Of a stretch of 64,000 nt of DNA, positions 17,942 to 27,417 are shown in pieces; the first letter of the stretch is position 1; every line of letters begins with the position of its first letter. Source of the DNA: Enterobacter cloacae (GTDB taxonomy: Bacteria > Pseudomonadota > Gammaproteobacteria > Enterobacterales > Enterobacteriaceae); assembly GCF_013375935.1 (NCBI RefSeq), contig NZ_CP056117.1:3038001-3102000 (forward strand), in the 5' to 3' direction. Under the pieces are notes generated by a model. That model ran no database searches. It was not told the origin of the DNA and was given only the letters and a program-made list of their open reading frames with translations. Both the position numbers and the translations under genes were made by a program.

Positions 17942-20900
17942 ATGCTGACTACTCTTCTTTCCATACTGACCAATCGCATTCTGTGGAGCTTCCTCGGCGT
18001 AACGGCGCTCGCGGCGGTGATCTGGATGATTGGCCCGCTGTTGTCCATCGTCGATACCCGCCCCCTCGAATCTGAACAAAACCGCGTCATCAGCATTGCG
18101 GTGGTCTACCTGATTTGGGCCCAGAGCCACATTCTGCCGCGGCTGTATAACGCGTGGCTGAACCGCAAGCTGATGGACAAGCTCAACGAAAACACCACCA
18201 GCCCGGAAGCGGCCGATCCGCAGAAGCGACTGAACAGCGAGGAGCAGATCCTGGCCGGGCGCTTCGACGAAGCCGCCCAGATGCTGAAAAAAGCCCACTT
18301 CAGCAAGGCGGGGCACGGCGCGCAGTGGACGCAGCGCTTCAGCACGCAGTATCTCTATCAGCTGCCGTGGTACGTAATCATTGGTGCGCCGGGTTCCGGT
18401 AAAACCACCGCGCTGGCCAACTCCGGGTTGCAGTTCCCGCTGGCGGACCGCTTCGGTAAAACCGCGCTGCGCGGCATTGGCGGCACGCGTAACTGCGACT
18501 GGTGGTTCACCAACGAGGCGGTGCTGCTGGATACCGCTGGCCGCTACACCACCCAGGAGAGCGAGCAGGTTCAGGACGCCGGCGAGTGGCTGGAATTCAT
18601 CAACCTGCTGCGCAAATACCGCCGCCGCCAGCCGATCAACGGCGTAATTATCACCATCAGCATTTCCGATTTGCTGTCTCAGTCCGCGGAGGCCTCCCGC
18701 CAGCAGGCGGTGAACATTCGCCAGCGTCTCTCCGAGCTGCACGAACAGCTGGGTATCCGCTTCCCGGTGTACGTCATGGTCACCAAGGCTGACCTGCTCA
18801 AAGGCTTCCGCGCCTGGTTTGCCGATTACGACAAAGCCCAGCGCGACCAGATCTGGGGCTTTACGCTGCCGTGGGAGCAAACCCGACACGCCGATTACGA
18901 CCTGATGGGGAACTTCCAGCAGGAGTTCTCCCTGCTGCAACAGCGTCTGGACGCTGGCCTGCCGGAAACCATGCTTAAGGAGCACGACGCAAAAACGCGC
19001 GCCGAAGCGTATCTCTTCCCCCAGGAGTTCGCCGCGCTGCGCCCGCTGCTGGCAGACTACCTGAGCACGGTCTTTGCCCGTTCAAACTTTGAAACTGAAT
19101 TTTCTCCGCGCGGCATCTATTTCGCCAGCGGCACGCAGGAAGGCATGCCGTTCGATCGGGTGATGGGCGAGCTGAACCGCGCGCTTTCGCTGCCGGAAGG
19201 AGGCGAAAGCGACAGCTGGGATTCGGTGAGCAAAGACGCGCCGATCCCCGGGGCGAAGGGGCAGAGCTTCTTCATCAAGAACCTGCTGCAAAACGTGATT
19301 TTCCAGGAAGCGGGCATCGCCGGCGAAAACCGCTGGTGGGAACTGCGTAACCGCGCCGTAATGTGGTCCGGCTATGCGGCGCTGCTGGCCCTGCTGGCGA
19401 TCCTGGCTGGCCTGTGGCTGACCAGCTACGCCAAAAATAAAGCGTATCTGGAAGAGGTTGACGCGAAGGTGCCGATGCTGGAGCAGCAGAGCAAGGCGCT
19501 GCAAAATCAGCCCCAGCGCGACCTGTTTGCGCTTCTGCCGCTGCTTAACGGGCTGGTGGATCTGCCAAAAAGCGATGCGTTTGACGTTAACGACCCGCCT
19601 GTGTCCCGCCGGATGGGGCTTTATCGCGGGGATGACGTCAGCGATGCGTCCCAGTCGCTTTATCAGAAAGCACTGGACCAGCTGCTGCTGCCTGCCGTCG
19701 CGATGCACATCACCACCTGGCTGCGTAACGACAACGGCAGCGACGTGGAGTACAGCTATGAGGCGCTGAAGGCCTACCAGATGCTCTACCAGCCGAAGCA
19801 CTACGACGGCAAATTCCTGCACTCGTGGGTGATGCTTAACCTGCAGCGCAACCTGCCGCAGAACGTTACGCAGGCGCAACTCCAGGAGCTGGAGTGGCAC
19901 CTGACGCAGCTGCTGGAGCCGAAAATTCAGGCCTCACCGTATGCGCAGGACGAAGACCTGGTGGCCCGGGAAAGGGCGCTCATCAACCAGCAGCCGCTCT
20001 CTACCCGCGTCTACGGCCGCCTGAAGCGTCTGCTGGAGCGTGACGAGAGCCTGAAGCCGGTTTCGCTTTCTGACCTCGGCGGCCCGCAGAGCGAGCTGGT
20101 CTTTTCCCGGAAAAGCGGCAAGCCGGTGAGCGAAGGCGTGCCGGGGCTCTTTACCCCGGACGGCTACTGGAAAAGCTTTAACGACCAGATCGACAGCGTT
20201 ACCACCGCCCTGCACGAAGACGATGCCTGGGTGCTGGGCGCCACCAGCGCTGAGGAAGATAAACAGCAGATCGACAACGCCGTGCGTCAGCTCTATATGC
20301 GCGACTTTATCGTCAACTGGGATCGCTTCCTCGCGGACATTCAGCTCAATAACAGCGCCGATCTCTCCCAGCGCATCAATACCGCGCGCCTGCTTTCAGG
20401 CACCAACTCGCCGCTGCGCCGTCTGGTGCTCAACCTGAGCAAAGTGCTGACGCTGTCGCGCACGGCTCCGGCACCTGAAGATGCGCAGAAAGCGGAAGCG
20501 CAAAGCAACCGCGCCACCCGAACGCTGGAGGCGCTCTTCAGCAACGACGACAATGCCCCAACCCAGGGCGCGGTGGTAAACCAGGCGCCCGAGCAGCTGG
20601 TGACCGACCACTTTGCCCCAATGATTGAGCTGGCTCAGCCGCTGGAAAAGGGCGGCAAGACCATTGTCTTTGATGATTTTCTCAAGCAGGTTGACGAGCT
20701 TTATCGCTACCTGACCGCCGTTCAGGACGCGGCTAACAGCGGTATGCCTGCCCCGGGCGGCGATGCAATTAGCCGCCTGCAGGCCAGCGCGGGCCGTCTT
20801 CCGGGCGGGCTACAAACCATGTTCAGCAATATGGCCGTGGGCGCCAGCAGCGATACCCAGCGCCGGGATCTGGAGAACGTGCGTAAGCGAATCAACGTGG

Positions 20901-21562
20901 AGGTGGGCGGGTTCTGCCGTCAGGCGATTGCCGGGCGCTACCCGCTGGTGCGCAGCGCCAGCACCGAGGTGACGCCGGACGATCTCGCCCGCATGTTTGC
21001 CCCGGGAACCGGGCTGATGGACACCTTTTTCCGCGATAACCTGACCAATAAAGTGGACACCACTCAGGCAAACTGGCGCTTTATGCCGGGCATCGACGGC
21101 AAAACGCTCCCGGGCAGCGAAGGGCTGCTGCGTCCGTTCCAGCAGGCGCAGTCCATCCGCGATGCCTTCTTTGCCAACGGAGCCACGACGCCATCCTTTA
21201 AGGTCACGGTGCGCACCGTGCGGATGGATAACACCATTCTGAACCTCACCCTAGACGTGGACGGGCAGCTGTTGCGCTATAGCCACGGCCCGCAGGCGGT
21301 GCAGATCATGAACTGGCCGGGGCCGGGCGGCACCAACCAGGTGCGTATGCAGCTCGGCCTGGCAAACGGCAGTACCGCGACGCTGGTAACCAACGGCGCC
21401 TGGGCGCTCAACCGCTTTTTCGACAAGGCGCGCACCAGCCCTGGCGCAGGTAGCCTGAGCCGTCAGGCTACCTTCAGCGTCGACGGACATCAGGTCACGC
21501 TGGAGTTTGCGCCGAACAGCATCCGCAACCCGTTCCAGCTTCCCCGTTTCTCATGCCCATAA
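17942..21562 (+). CDS. tssM: T6SS inner-membrane protein TssM (IcmF)
   Basis: Trans-envelope channel component of 1206 residues. Two membrane helices near the start (about 13-33 and 47-62) and a third near 475 bracket the cytoplasmic domain. That domain has an intact Walker A, GAPGSGKT (148-155), and LLDTAGRYT as Walker B. The large periplasmic part binds TssJ. AAGGA precedes the ATG within the tssL end, which indicates coupling. Confidence 0.96.
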   Translation: MLTTLLSILTNRILWSFLGVTALAAVIWMIGPLLSIVDTRPLESEQNRVISIAVVYLIWAQSHILPRLYNAWLNRKLMDKLNENTTSPEAADPQKRLNSEEQILAGRFDEAAQMLKKAHFSKAGHGAQWTQRFSTQYLYQLPWYVIIGAPGSGKTTALANSGLQFPLADRFGKTALRGIGGTRNCDWWFTNEAVLLDTAGRYTTQESEQVQDAGEWLEFINLLRKYRRRQPINGVIITISISDLLSQSAEASRQQAVNIRQRLSELHEQLGIRFPVYVMVTKADLLKGFRAWFADYDKAQRDQIWGFTLPWEQTRHADYDLMGNFQQEFSLLQQRLDAGLPETMLKEHDAKTRAEAYLFPQEFAALRPLLADYLSTVFARSNFETEFSPRGIYFASGTQEGMPFDRVMGELNRALSLPEGGESDSWDSVSKDAPIPGAKGQSFFIKNLLQNVIFQEAGIAGENRWWELRNRAVMWSGYAALLALLAILAGLWLTSYAKNKAYLEEVDAKVPMLEQQSKALQNQPQRDLFALLPLLNGLVDLPKSDAFDVNDPPVSRRMGLYRGDDVSDASQSLYQKALDQLLLPAVAMHITTWLRNDNGSDVEYSYEALKAYQMLYQPKHYDGKFLHSWVMLNLQRNLPQNVTQAQLQELEWHLTQLLEPKIQASPYAQDEDLVARERALINQQPLSTRVYGRLKRLLERDESLKPVSLSDLGGPQSELVFSRKSGKPVSEGVPGLFTPDGYWKSFNDQIDSVTTALHEDDAWVLGATSAEEDKQQIDNAVRQLYMRDFIVNWDRFLADIQLNNSADLSQRINTARLLSGTNSPLRRLVLNLSKVLTLSRTAPAPEDAQKAEAQSNRATRTLEALFSNDDNAPTQGAVVNQAPEQLVTDHFAPMIELAQPLEKGGKTIVFDDFLKQVDELYRYLTAVQDAANSGMPAPGGDAISRLQASAGRLPGGLQTMFSNMAVGASSDTQRRDLENVRKRINVEVGGFCRQAIAGRYPLVRSASTEVTPDDLARMFAPGTGLMDTFFRDNLTNKVDTTQANWRFMPGIDGKTLPGSEGLLRPFQQAQSIRDAFFANGATTPSFKVTVRTVRMDNTILNLTLDVDGQLLRYSHGPQAVQIMNWPGPGGTNQVRMQLGLANGSTATLVTNGAWALNRFFDKARTSPGAGSLSRQATFSVDGHQVTLEFAPNSIRNPFQLPRFSCP

Positions 21563-21578
21563 CCGCAAGGACAGCCGT

Positions 21579-22295
21579 ATGACGAATACCCCTGCGATGA
21601 ACCGCTACAGCTGGTATGGCAAATTGCCCAGCGCCGGAGATTTTTTGCAGCGTCGCTTTCCGGACACCCTGCAACGCCAGTGGTCGCACTGGTTTCAGGT
21701 CGGCCTGCTGGCCTGGCAACAGGAAGAGCAGCGCAGCGGCGAGCGCCAGTTTACCAAAGCGCCGGTGTGGAACTTTGTCGTTCCGCCGATGCTCGGCAGC
21801 CAGATGATTCAGATGGGTTGCCTGCTTCCGGGCCGCGACAGCGTAGGTCGCCACTATCCGGTCTGCATTCAGCTGAGCTTTACCCCGGCCGAATGGTCAT
21901 CCCGTCTGCTCGGGCAGGCTGAAGGCTGGTACCAGCAGCTTGGCCGCCTGGGGCTGCACGCGGTGCGTAACGGCTATTCAGCTTCGCAGCTTGATGAAAT
22001 GTTAATGACGATCCCGGCGCCGCAGCCGGTTGAGCCGCAGAAGCGATCCGACATTCTGGACGTGATTGGCTATGAGGACGATGGTCAGAACACGCTGGGC
22101 TGGCCGCAGGCGGCGGAGTGTTTCGATCCGCTGCGTCAGACCAGCTACTGGTGGACGAACCGCTGCGACGGCTACCCGCTTTATACTCACGTACACAGCG
22201 GGAACTTCACCGGGCAGCTGTTTACGCTGCTGTTCGATCCGGCAGGCGGCGCCCGACCGGGCCGCCACGGTCTTTATCCGCCCATGTTTGAATAA
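21579..22295 (+). CDS. tagF: T6SS-associated protein TagF
   Basis: Post-translational repressor of T6SS assembly in systems with PpkA/PppA. The ATG at 21579 has AAGGA 7 nt upstream. The 238-residue protein opens with WYGKLPSAGDFLQRRFP, the family signature, and continues with PVCIQLSFTP and a WWTNRCDG segment. It is encoded between tssM and tssA. It is not fused to PppA, which lies separately at 31 kb. Confidence 0.92.
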   Translation: MTNTPAMNRYSWYGKLPSAGDFLQRRFPDTLQRQWSHWFQVGLLAWQQEEQRSGERQFTKAPVWNFVVPPMLGSQMIQMGCLLPGRDSVGRHYPVCIQLSFTPAEWSSRLLGQAEGWYQQLGRLGLHAVRNGYSASQLDEMLMTIPAPQPVEPQKRSDILDVIGYEDDGQNTLGWPQAAECFDPLRQTSYWWTNRCDGYPLYTHVHSGNFTGQLFTLLFDPAGGARPGRHGLYPPMFE

Positions 22296-22306
22296 GCAGG
22301 GACTTT

Positions 22307-23323
22307 ATGAATATCGATGAATTTCTCGCGCCGATAAGCCCTGAAAACCCCTGCGGGGAAAACCTGGAGTACGACGCCGATTTCCAGGCCATGGGGCAGG
22401 CAAGCCAGGGCAAAGCCGAGCAGCAGTTTGGCGACACGATTATTCCGGCGGAGCCCGCCGACTGGAACACGGTAGAAAAACTCGCTACCAGCCTGCTGGG
22501 GCGCACCAAAGATCTTCGCGTCATGCTGGCGTTAACCCACGCCTGGACGCGCCGTCGCGGGCTCGCTGGTTACGCCGACGGGCTGCTGCTGGTGCAGGAA
22601 GCTTTGTCCCGATACTGGGAGCAGCTCTACCCCCTGCTGGAAGAGTATGGCGAGACCGATCCGTTCTACCGCATTAACGCCCTCGCCGGGCTGAGCGATA
22701 AGTCCGAGCTGACCGTCGCGGTACGCAACGCCTCGCTGCTGCGCTCAAACGGCGATGAAATTTCGCTGCGTGACGCTCAGGCGCTGCTCGACGGCAGTAA
22801 AACCGAATGCCCGGACTATCCCGGCGGACGTCCAAGACTGATTGACGAGCTGGCCCGCGGCGACCAGCCCGGCACCGCGGCGGTTATCGAGATCAACGCG
22901 CGTCTGCTGGCCATCCGCGAGCTGCTTACCGGCTATCTCGGAGAAAGCGGCGTACCGGAGATGGAACAGCTGCTGAAAACCGTCGGGCTGGTGGCCAGCG
23001 CCTGCCAGGTGACCGACATCAGCAAGCTGCTGCCGAACCGCGAGGCGCAGGCTGAACAGCACGCGGAGCCGCAGCCGGCTGCCGCGCAGCCTGTCCAGCA
23101 GGTAACGGACTGGCGCAGCGTGCAGGTGACCAGCCGCGCCGACGCCCAGCTGATGCTGGAAAAAGCGAAGCAGTATTTTGCGCAGTACGAACCGAGCCAT
23201 CCCGCACCGCTCATGATTGAACGGGTGCAGCGGCTGTCTGAACTCAACTTTATGGACATTATTCGCGACCTGGCGCCAGACGGCGTTAACCAACTGGAAA
23301 ACATCTTTGGACGCCGCGAATGA
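22307..23323 (+). CDS. tssA: T6SS tail-assembly cap protein TssA
   Basis: Coordinates sheath and tube polymerisation. The ImpA N-terminal domain (about 1-130) opens with the family motif PISPENPCGENLEYDADF. A helical middle is followed by a C-terminal region (about 265-338, WRSVQVTSRADAQLMLEKAKQ) typical of short-type TssA. The length is 338 residues. It follows tagF by 11 bp. Confidence 0.93.
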   Translation: MNIDEFLAPISPENPCGENLEYDADFQAMGQASQGKAEQQFGDTIIPAEPADWNTVEKLATSLLGRTKDLRVMLALTHAWTRRRGLAGYADGLLLVQEALSRYWEQLYPLLEEYGETDPFYRINALAGLSDKSELTVAVRNASLLRSNGDEISLRDAQALLDGSKTECPDYPGGRPRLIDELARGDQPGTAAVIEINARLLAIRELLTGYLGESGVPEMEQLLKTVGLVASACQVTDISKLLPNREAQAEQHAEPQPAAAQPVQQVTDWRSVQVTSRADAQLMLEKAKQYFAQYEPSHPAPLMIERVQRLSELNFMDIIRDLAPDGVNQLENIFGRRE

Positions 23324-23398
23324 CGCGTCCTGGCATTATGACGACAGGCATGGAGTCTGCCGTTTCACCTTCACCGCGCATCTTTGATGGAGAACATC

Positions 23399-23923
23399 AT
23401 GGCAATGAGTAACAGTGGACAGAAATTCATCGCACGCAACCGTGCTCCCCGCGTGCAGATCGAGTACGACGTAGAGATCTACGGTGCAGAACGTAAAATT
23501 CAGCTGCCGTTTGTGATGGGCGTTATGGCCGATCTGGTTGGCAAACCGGTGGAAAACCTGCCAGCCGTTGACGAGCGTAAGTTCCTGGAAATCGACATCG
23601 ACAACTTCGACGAACGCATGAAGGCGCTGAAGCCGCGCGTGGCGTTCCAGGTGGATAACACCCTGACCGGCGAAGGGAAGCTCAACGTCGATCTAACCTT
23701 TGACAGCATGGACGACTTCCTGCCGGACGCGGTGGCGCGCAAGGTAGAGCCGCTGAACAAGCTGCTGGAAGCGCGCACCCAGCTTTCTAACCTGCTGACC
23801 TACATGGACGGCAAAAACGGTGCGGAAGAGCTGATCGCCAAGATTCTCCAGGATCCGACGCTGCTCAAATCCCTGAGCCAGATGCCAAAAAATGACGAAA
23901 GTGCGAAAGGTAGCGAGGAATAA
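23399..23923 (+). CDS. tssB: T6SS contractile sheath small subunit TssB
   Basis: Forms the sheath with TssC (VipA/IglA family). I chose the ATG at 23399 because GGAG (23389-23392) stands 6 nt before it. The 174-residue protein has the conserved SGQKFIARNRAPRVQIEYDV start and LPFVMGVMADL. Three bases separate it from tssC, so translation is probably coupled. Confidence 0.96.
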   Translation: MAMSNSGQKFIARNRAPRVQIEYDVEIYGAERKIQLPFVMGVMADLVGKPVENLPAVDERKFLEIDIDNFDERMKALKPRVAFQVDNTLTGEGKLNVDLTFDSMDDFLPDAVARKVEPLNKLLEARTQLSNLLTYMDGKNGAEELIAKILQDPTLLKSLSQMPKNDESAKGSEE

Positions 23924-23926
23924 TCG

Positions 23927-25426
23927 ATGAGCAACCAGACTCAACAACACGATCAGCAGGCGGGCCAGGCGTTCAGCCAGGACGAGTTCAGCGCGCTGCT
24001 GAATAAAGAGTTCCGCCCGAAAACCGATCAGGCGCGCTCTGCCGTTGAGAGCGCGGTAAAAACGCTGGCGCAGCAGGCGCTGGAAAACACCGTGACCTTC
24101 TCCAACGACACCTACCGCACCATTCAGAACCTGATTGCCGGTATTGACGAGCAGCTGTCGCAGCAGGTGAATCAGATCATTCACCACGACGAGTTCCAGA
24201 AGCTGGAGAGCGCCTGGCGCGGGCTGAGCTACCTGGTGAACAACACCGAAACTGACGAGATGCTGAAGATCCGTTTCATGAGCATCTCCAAGCAGGAGCT
24301 GGGCCGTACCCTGAAGCGCTACAAGGGCGTGGGCTGGGACCAGAGCCCGATCTTCAAGAAAATTTACGAGCAGGAGTACGGTCAGTTTGGCGGCGAGCCG
24401 TTTGGCTGCATCGTGGGCGACTACTACTTCGACCACAGCCCGCAGGACGTTGAGCTGCTGGGCGAGATGGCGCGCATTGGCTCCGCGGCCCACTGTCCGT
24501 TCATCACCGGCACCGCGCCGGGCGTGATGCAGATGGAGTCCTGGCAGGAGCTGGCCAACCCGCGCGATCTGACGAAAATCTTCCAGAACACCGAGTACGC
24601 CGCCTGGCGTTCACTGCGTGAATCTGAAGATGCCCGCTATCTGGGGCTGGTGATGCCGCGCTTCCTGTCGCGTCTGCCGTACGGCATTCGCACCAACCCG
24701 GTCGACAGCTTCGACTTTGAAGAGCAGACCGACGGCGCGAACCACAACAGCTACTCCTGGGCGAACGCTGCCTATGCGATGGCGGCCAACATCAACCGCT
24801 CCTTCAAAGAGTACGGCTGGTGCACCTCGATTCGCGGCGTGGAGTCCGGCGGGGCGGTTGAAAACCTGCCGTGCCACACCTTCCCGAGCGATGACGGCGG
24901 CGTGGACATGAAGTGCCCGACCGAAATTGCCATCAGCGACCGTCGCGAAGCCGAGCTGGCGAAAAACGGCTTTATGCCGCTGGTTCACCGTAAAAACTCC
25001 GACTTTGCCGCCTTCATCGGCGCGCAGTCGCTGCAAAAGCCGGCCGAGTACCACGATCCGGATGCCACCGCGAACGCGCGTCTGGCCTCTCGCCTGCCGT
25101 ACCTGTTCGCCTGCTGCCGCTTTGCCCACTACCTGAAGTGCATCGTGCGCGACAAAATCGGCTCCTTCCGCGAGCGCGAAGAGATGGAGCGCTGGCTGAA
25201 CGACTGGGTAATGAACTACGTGGACGGCGACCCGGCGAGCTCCTCGCAGGAGACCAAGTCCCGTAAACCGCTGGCGGCTGCGGAAGTGCAGGTGCAGGAG
25301 ATCGAAGACAACCCGGGCTACTACGCCGCGAAGTTCTTCCTGCGTCCACACTACCAGCTGGAAGGTCTGACCGTTTCTCTGCGCCTGGTATCTAAGCTGC
25401 CGTCGCTGAAGACGAAAGACGCGTAA
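23927..25426 (+). CDS. tssC: T6SS contractile sheath large subunit TssC
   Basis: Sheath protein of 499 residues (VipB/IglB family) whose N-terminal helix is read by ClpV during recycling. Family blocks are visible: the WRGLSYLVNNTETDEMLKIR region, FGCIVGDYYFDHSPQD, and the late RPHYQLEGLTVSLRLVSKLP. The next feature is a strong hairpin, so this ends the first core block. Confidence 0.97.
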   Translation: MSNQTQQHDQQAGQAFSQDEFSALLNKEFRPKTDQARSAVESAVKTLAQQALENTVTFSNDTYRTIQNLIAGIDEQLSQQVNQIIHHDEFQKLESAWRGLSYLVNNTETDEMLKIRFMSISKQELGRTLKRYKGVGWDQSPIFKKIYEQEYGQFGGEPFGCIVGDYYFDHSPQDVELLGEMARIGSAAHCPFITGTAPGVMQMESWQELANPRDLTKIFQNTEYAAWRSLRESEDARYLGLVMPRFLSRLPYGIRTNPVDSFDFEEQTDGANHNSYSWANAAYAMAANINRSFKEYGWCTSIRGVESGGAVENLPCHTFPSDDGGVDMKCPTEIAISDRREAELAKNGFMPLVHRKNSDFAAFIGAQSLQKPAEYHDPDATANARLASRLPYLFACCRFAHYLKCIVRDKIGSFREREEMERWLNDWVMNYVDGDPASSSQETKSRKPLAAAEVQVQEIEDNPGYYAAKFFLRPHYQLEGLTVSLRLVSKLPSLKTKDA

Positions 25427-25434
25427 TGACGATT

Positions 25435-25454
25435 GCCGGCCCGAAGGGGCCGGC
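25435..25454 (+). terminator. Hairpin downstream of tssC
   Basis: GCCGGCCC (25435-25442) and GGGCCGGC (25447-25454) form a perfect 8-bp stem with a GAAG tetraloop, 8 bp after tssC. No T-run follows, so it is better seen as a partial terminator or 3' stabiliser before the accessory genes. Confidence 0.6.
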
Positions 25455-25481
25455 AGCATTACTGTGAATTCGAGATAGCTT

Positions 25482-25715
25482 ATGAATTTACCTGTGAAAC
25501 CGATAATAAGAACATTCATCAGCTATTTAACCATTTATACGTTGCTCATTATTTCATTCACGCTGTTCCTGACGGTATCTGGCTACTATCTGTTTATCTT
25601 TGACTGGCCGGAAGATGTCCCGCGAATCGCAATGCATGGATTCTTGTGTGCTGGACTTAATGCATTAGCGATAGGTGTGTACGCTGTCGCAGAGAAATGG
25701 AGAGAGAAACGTTAG
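25482..25715 (+). CDS. Small two-helix inner-membrane protein
   Basis: A 77-residue protein of no family I recognise. Two hydrophobic segments (about 12-40 and 48-68) flank a short acidic loop (DWPEDVPR), and the tail EKWREKR is basic, suggesting both ends in the cytoplasm. It is AT-rich compared with tssC and lies in the accessory pocket with two immunity-like genes. An immunity role is plausible but unproven. Confidence 0.55.
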   Translation: MNLPVKPIIRTFISYLTIYTLLIISFTLFLTVSGYYLFIFDWPEDVPRIAMHGFLCAGLNALAIGVYAVAEKWREKR

Positions 25716-25768
25716 TACCGCACGCTGGCGTATATTTAATACAGGTCGTCCTCTAACGCGATCATACT

Positions 25769-26200
25769 ATGAATAAAATAAACCTGATGGCTATCGCTAT
25801 GTTGTTTATCACCTCTCTGGCTAATGCACACACGGAAAATCATTCTTATCCTGACGCCACAGCATTACCGCAGGATGATACGTCAAATTTACTTCGCGAC
25901 CCGGGGTTATTGACGGGGTACGATATGAATCTCAGCGCAGCGCGCTTCGCCAGTGCCTGGCTTTCAAAAACGAATGAACGCGAGCGCATTAAAGCGGATA
26001 TGTACATGTTAGGCGTGGTCGATGCATCAGGGGGGAAAGCATGGTGTAAAGGACGTCCTATTTTGCCCAATACGGTTCATGAATTTCTTTATTCTCGCTT
26101 TGCCTATTTATCTGAGCAGGAGGGTAAGCGACGGGCTTCAGAAATCATTACTGATGGAATGGGAGAATTAAGCCCCTGCAAGCATCGGACTGGCTTATAG
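25769..26200 (+). CDS. Rap1a/Tai-like periplasmic immunity protein
   Basis: A 143-residue secreted protein. The signal peptide is cleaved after ANA (residue 20). A helical body carries a conserved-looking GVVDASGGKAWCKG and a late ELSPCKH, whose two cysteines could form the disulphide seen in Rap1a-type immunity proteins against peptidoglycan amidases. No amidase effector gene is adjacent, so it would be an orphan resistance gene. The family assignment is by recognition only. Confidence 0.6.
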   Translation: MNKINLMAIAMLFITSLANAHTENHSYPDATALPQDDTSNLLRDPGLLTGYDMNLSAARFASAWLSKTNERERIKADMYMLGVVDASGGKAWCKGRPILPNTVHEFLYSRFAYLSEQEGKRRASEIITDGMGELSPCKHRTGL

Positions 26201-26270
26201 AAGCTCCTCTGTAGAACTATCTGCTATTGGATAGCTGATGCGCTGCAGGTCTTACGGCAAAGGATATAAG

Positions 26271-26690
26271 GTGAAATGTTTCTGTTCTTTCCTCGTATTT
26301 ATGTCTTTTTACGTGTGTGCCGCAAATAACTACCCTGATTTTTATCAGCAGCAAACATACCGGCAGGTGGTAAAAGATTTGGTCCTGGCGCGCTGCCTTG
26401 CGCAGGTGGCAGATAAAGGCAGTCAATTTTCTGCTGATGCGGCCCGCAGTGCGAGTGCATTTATTGAGTGGATACCGTTTGATGCTGAAAACGGTACTGA
26501 CAAAGTTAACGCCATCATTGGGAAGTATAAAAACCAAATTAATGGTTTCCACTCGGAGCGCAAACCTGATGTAAAAGGCGTAACCTTAAATTGTCTACGT
26601 CTTTATCATAGCGACGAACTGAATAAACTGGTTCCGCAGCTCATCATTGGCGATCCTGATCGTACCTGGATTCAGGATAATCCGCAGTAG
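26271..26690 (+). CDS. Tai4-like T6SS amidase immunity protein
   Basis: Periplasmic inhibitor of Tae4-type DL-endopeptidase effectors. I chose the GTG at 26271 because AAAGGAT lies 6 nt upstream and it yields a clean signal peptide ending at VCA-AN. An ATG at 26238 adds an implausible charged tail. The mature part matches Tai4 in order: VVKDLVLARCLAQVA, a KGVTLNCLRLYHS block and the ending DRTWIQDNP. No tae4 gene is in the window, so it is an orphan. Confidence 0.8.
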   Translation: MKCFCSFLVFMSFYVCAANNYPDFYQQQTYRQVVKDLVLARCLAQVADKGSQFSADAARSASAFIEWIPFDAENGTDKVNAIIGKYKNQINGFHSERKPDVKGVTLNCLRLYHSDELNKLVPQLIIGDPDRTWIQDNPQ

Positions 26691-26738
26691 TAAAAGACTT
26701 CACATTCTTTCCGTTCATTTAGGGGGAATGTAAGACTG

Positions 26739-26760
26739 TCAAATGACACGGGTCGTTTGA
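26739..26760 (+). promoter_or_regulatory. Hairpin/palindrome upstream of hcp
   Basis: TCAAATGAC (26739-26747) and GTCGTTTGA (26752-26760) form a 9-bp stem with one G-T wobble and a 4-nt loop. It could insulate hcp from the immunity genes or act as an operator. About 110 bp separate it from the hcp start, room for an independent promoter. Confidence 0.4.
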
Positions 26761-26870
26761 TATGAGGCAGAGGTAAAATATGGACGGTTTTATTCAGCCC
26801 CATGCTTTCCTGTTTGCCATATAAGGGCTTTTTCGAAAGCAATATTGTTCATCCACGAAGAGTAGATATT

Positions 26871-27353
26871 ATGGCTATTGATATGTTTCTGAAGGTCGAG
26901 GGTGTTACGGGCGAATCTAAAGATTCTAACCACACCGGCTGGACTGATATTACCTCCTTCTCCTGGGGCGCGTCCCAGCCGGGTAATATGAGCGTTGGTG
27001 GCGGCGGCGGTGCCGGTAAAGTTAACTTTAACGATCTGCACGTTAACGCTCTGATCGACAAATCCACTACAGCAATCCTGAAACACTGCGCAAGCGGTAA
27101 GCACCTGACCAAAGTTGAACTGTCCGTCTGCAAAGCGGGTGGTCAGCAGGTTGAATATACCCGCATCACCCTGGAAGACGTTCTCGTGACTTCCGTTCAG
27201 TACACCGGTGCCGACAACGGCGATACCGTTGGCGTGACCTATGCATTCCAGGCTGCGAAAGTGAAACAGCAGTACTGGGAGCAGACCACTGCCGGTGGTA
27301 AAGGTGCTGAAAGCAGCGCTGGCTGGAACATCAAAGAGAACAAAGAAGCGTAA
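26871..27353 (+). CDS. hcp: T6SS tube protein Hcp (TssD)
   Basis: Hexameric ring that forms the expelled inner tube and carries small effectors in its lumen. The ATG at 26871 gives 160 residues with the family start MAIDMFLKVEGVTGES, the GWTDITSFSWGASQPGNM block and the QQYWEQTTAGGKG tail. Codon use looks optimised compared with the AT-rich genes around it, consistent with high expression. Confidence 0.97.
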   Translation: MAIDMFLKVEGVTGESKDSNHTGWTDITSFSWGASQPGNMSVGGGGGAGKVNFNDLHVNALIDKSTTAILKHCASGKHLTKVELSVCKAGGQQVEYTRITLEDVLVTSVQYTGADNGDTVGVTYAFQAAKVKQQYWEQTTAGGKGAESSAGWNIKENKEA

Positions 27354-27365
27354 TTGTTCATCCTT

Positions 27366-27386
27366 GACCGGGGTTTTGCCCCGGTC
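27366..27386 (+). terminator. Hairpin downstream of hcp
   Basis: GACCGGGG (27366-27373) and CCCCGGTC (27379-27386) form a perfect 8-bp stem with a 5-nt loop, 12 bp after the hcp stop. It probably ends or protects the abundant hcp message. The T-run is missing. Confidence 0.65.
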
Positions 27387-27417
27387 ATGATGATTGGTTC
27401 ACTATCCGGTGTGTGCA

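Noticed and set aside
17936..18985. Long antisense frame over tssM
   Set aside because: Shadow of the tssM codon pattern; no start signal or recognisable protein.
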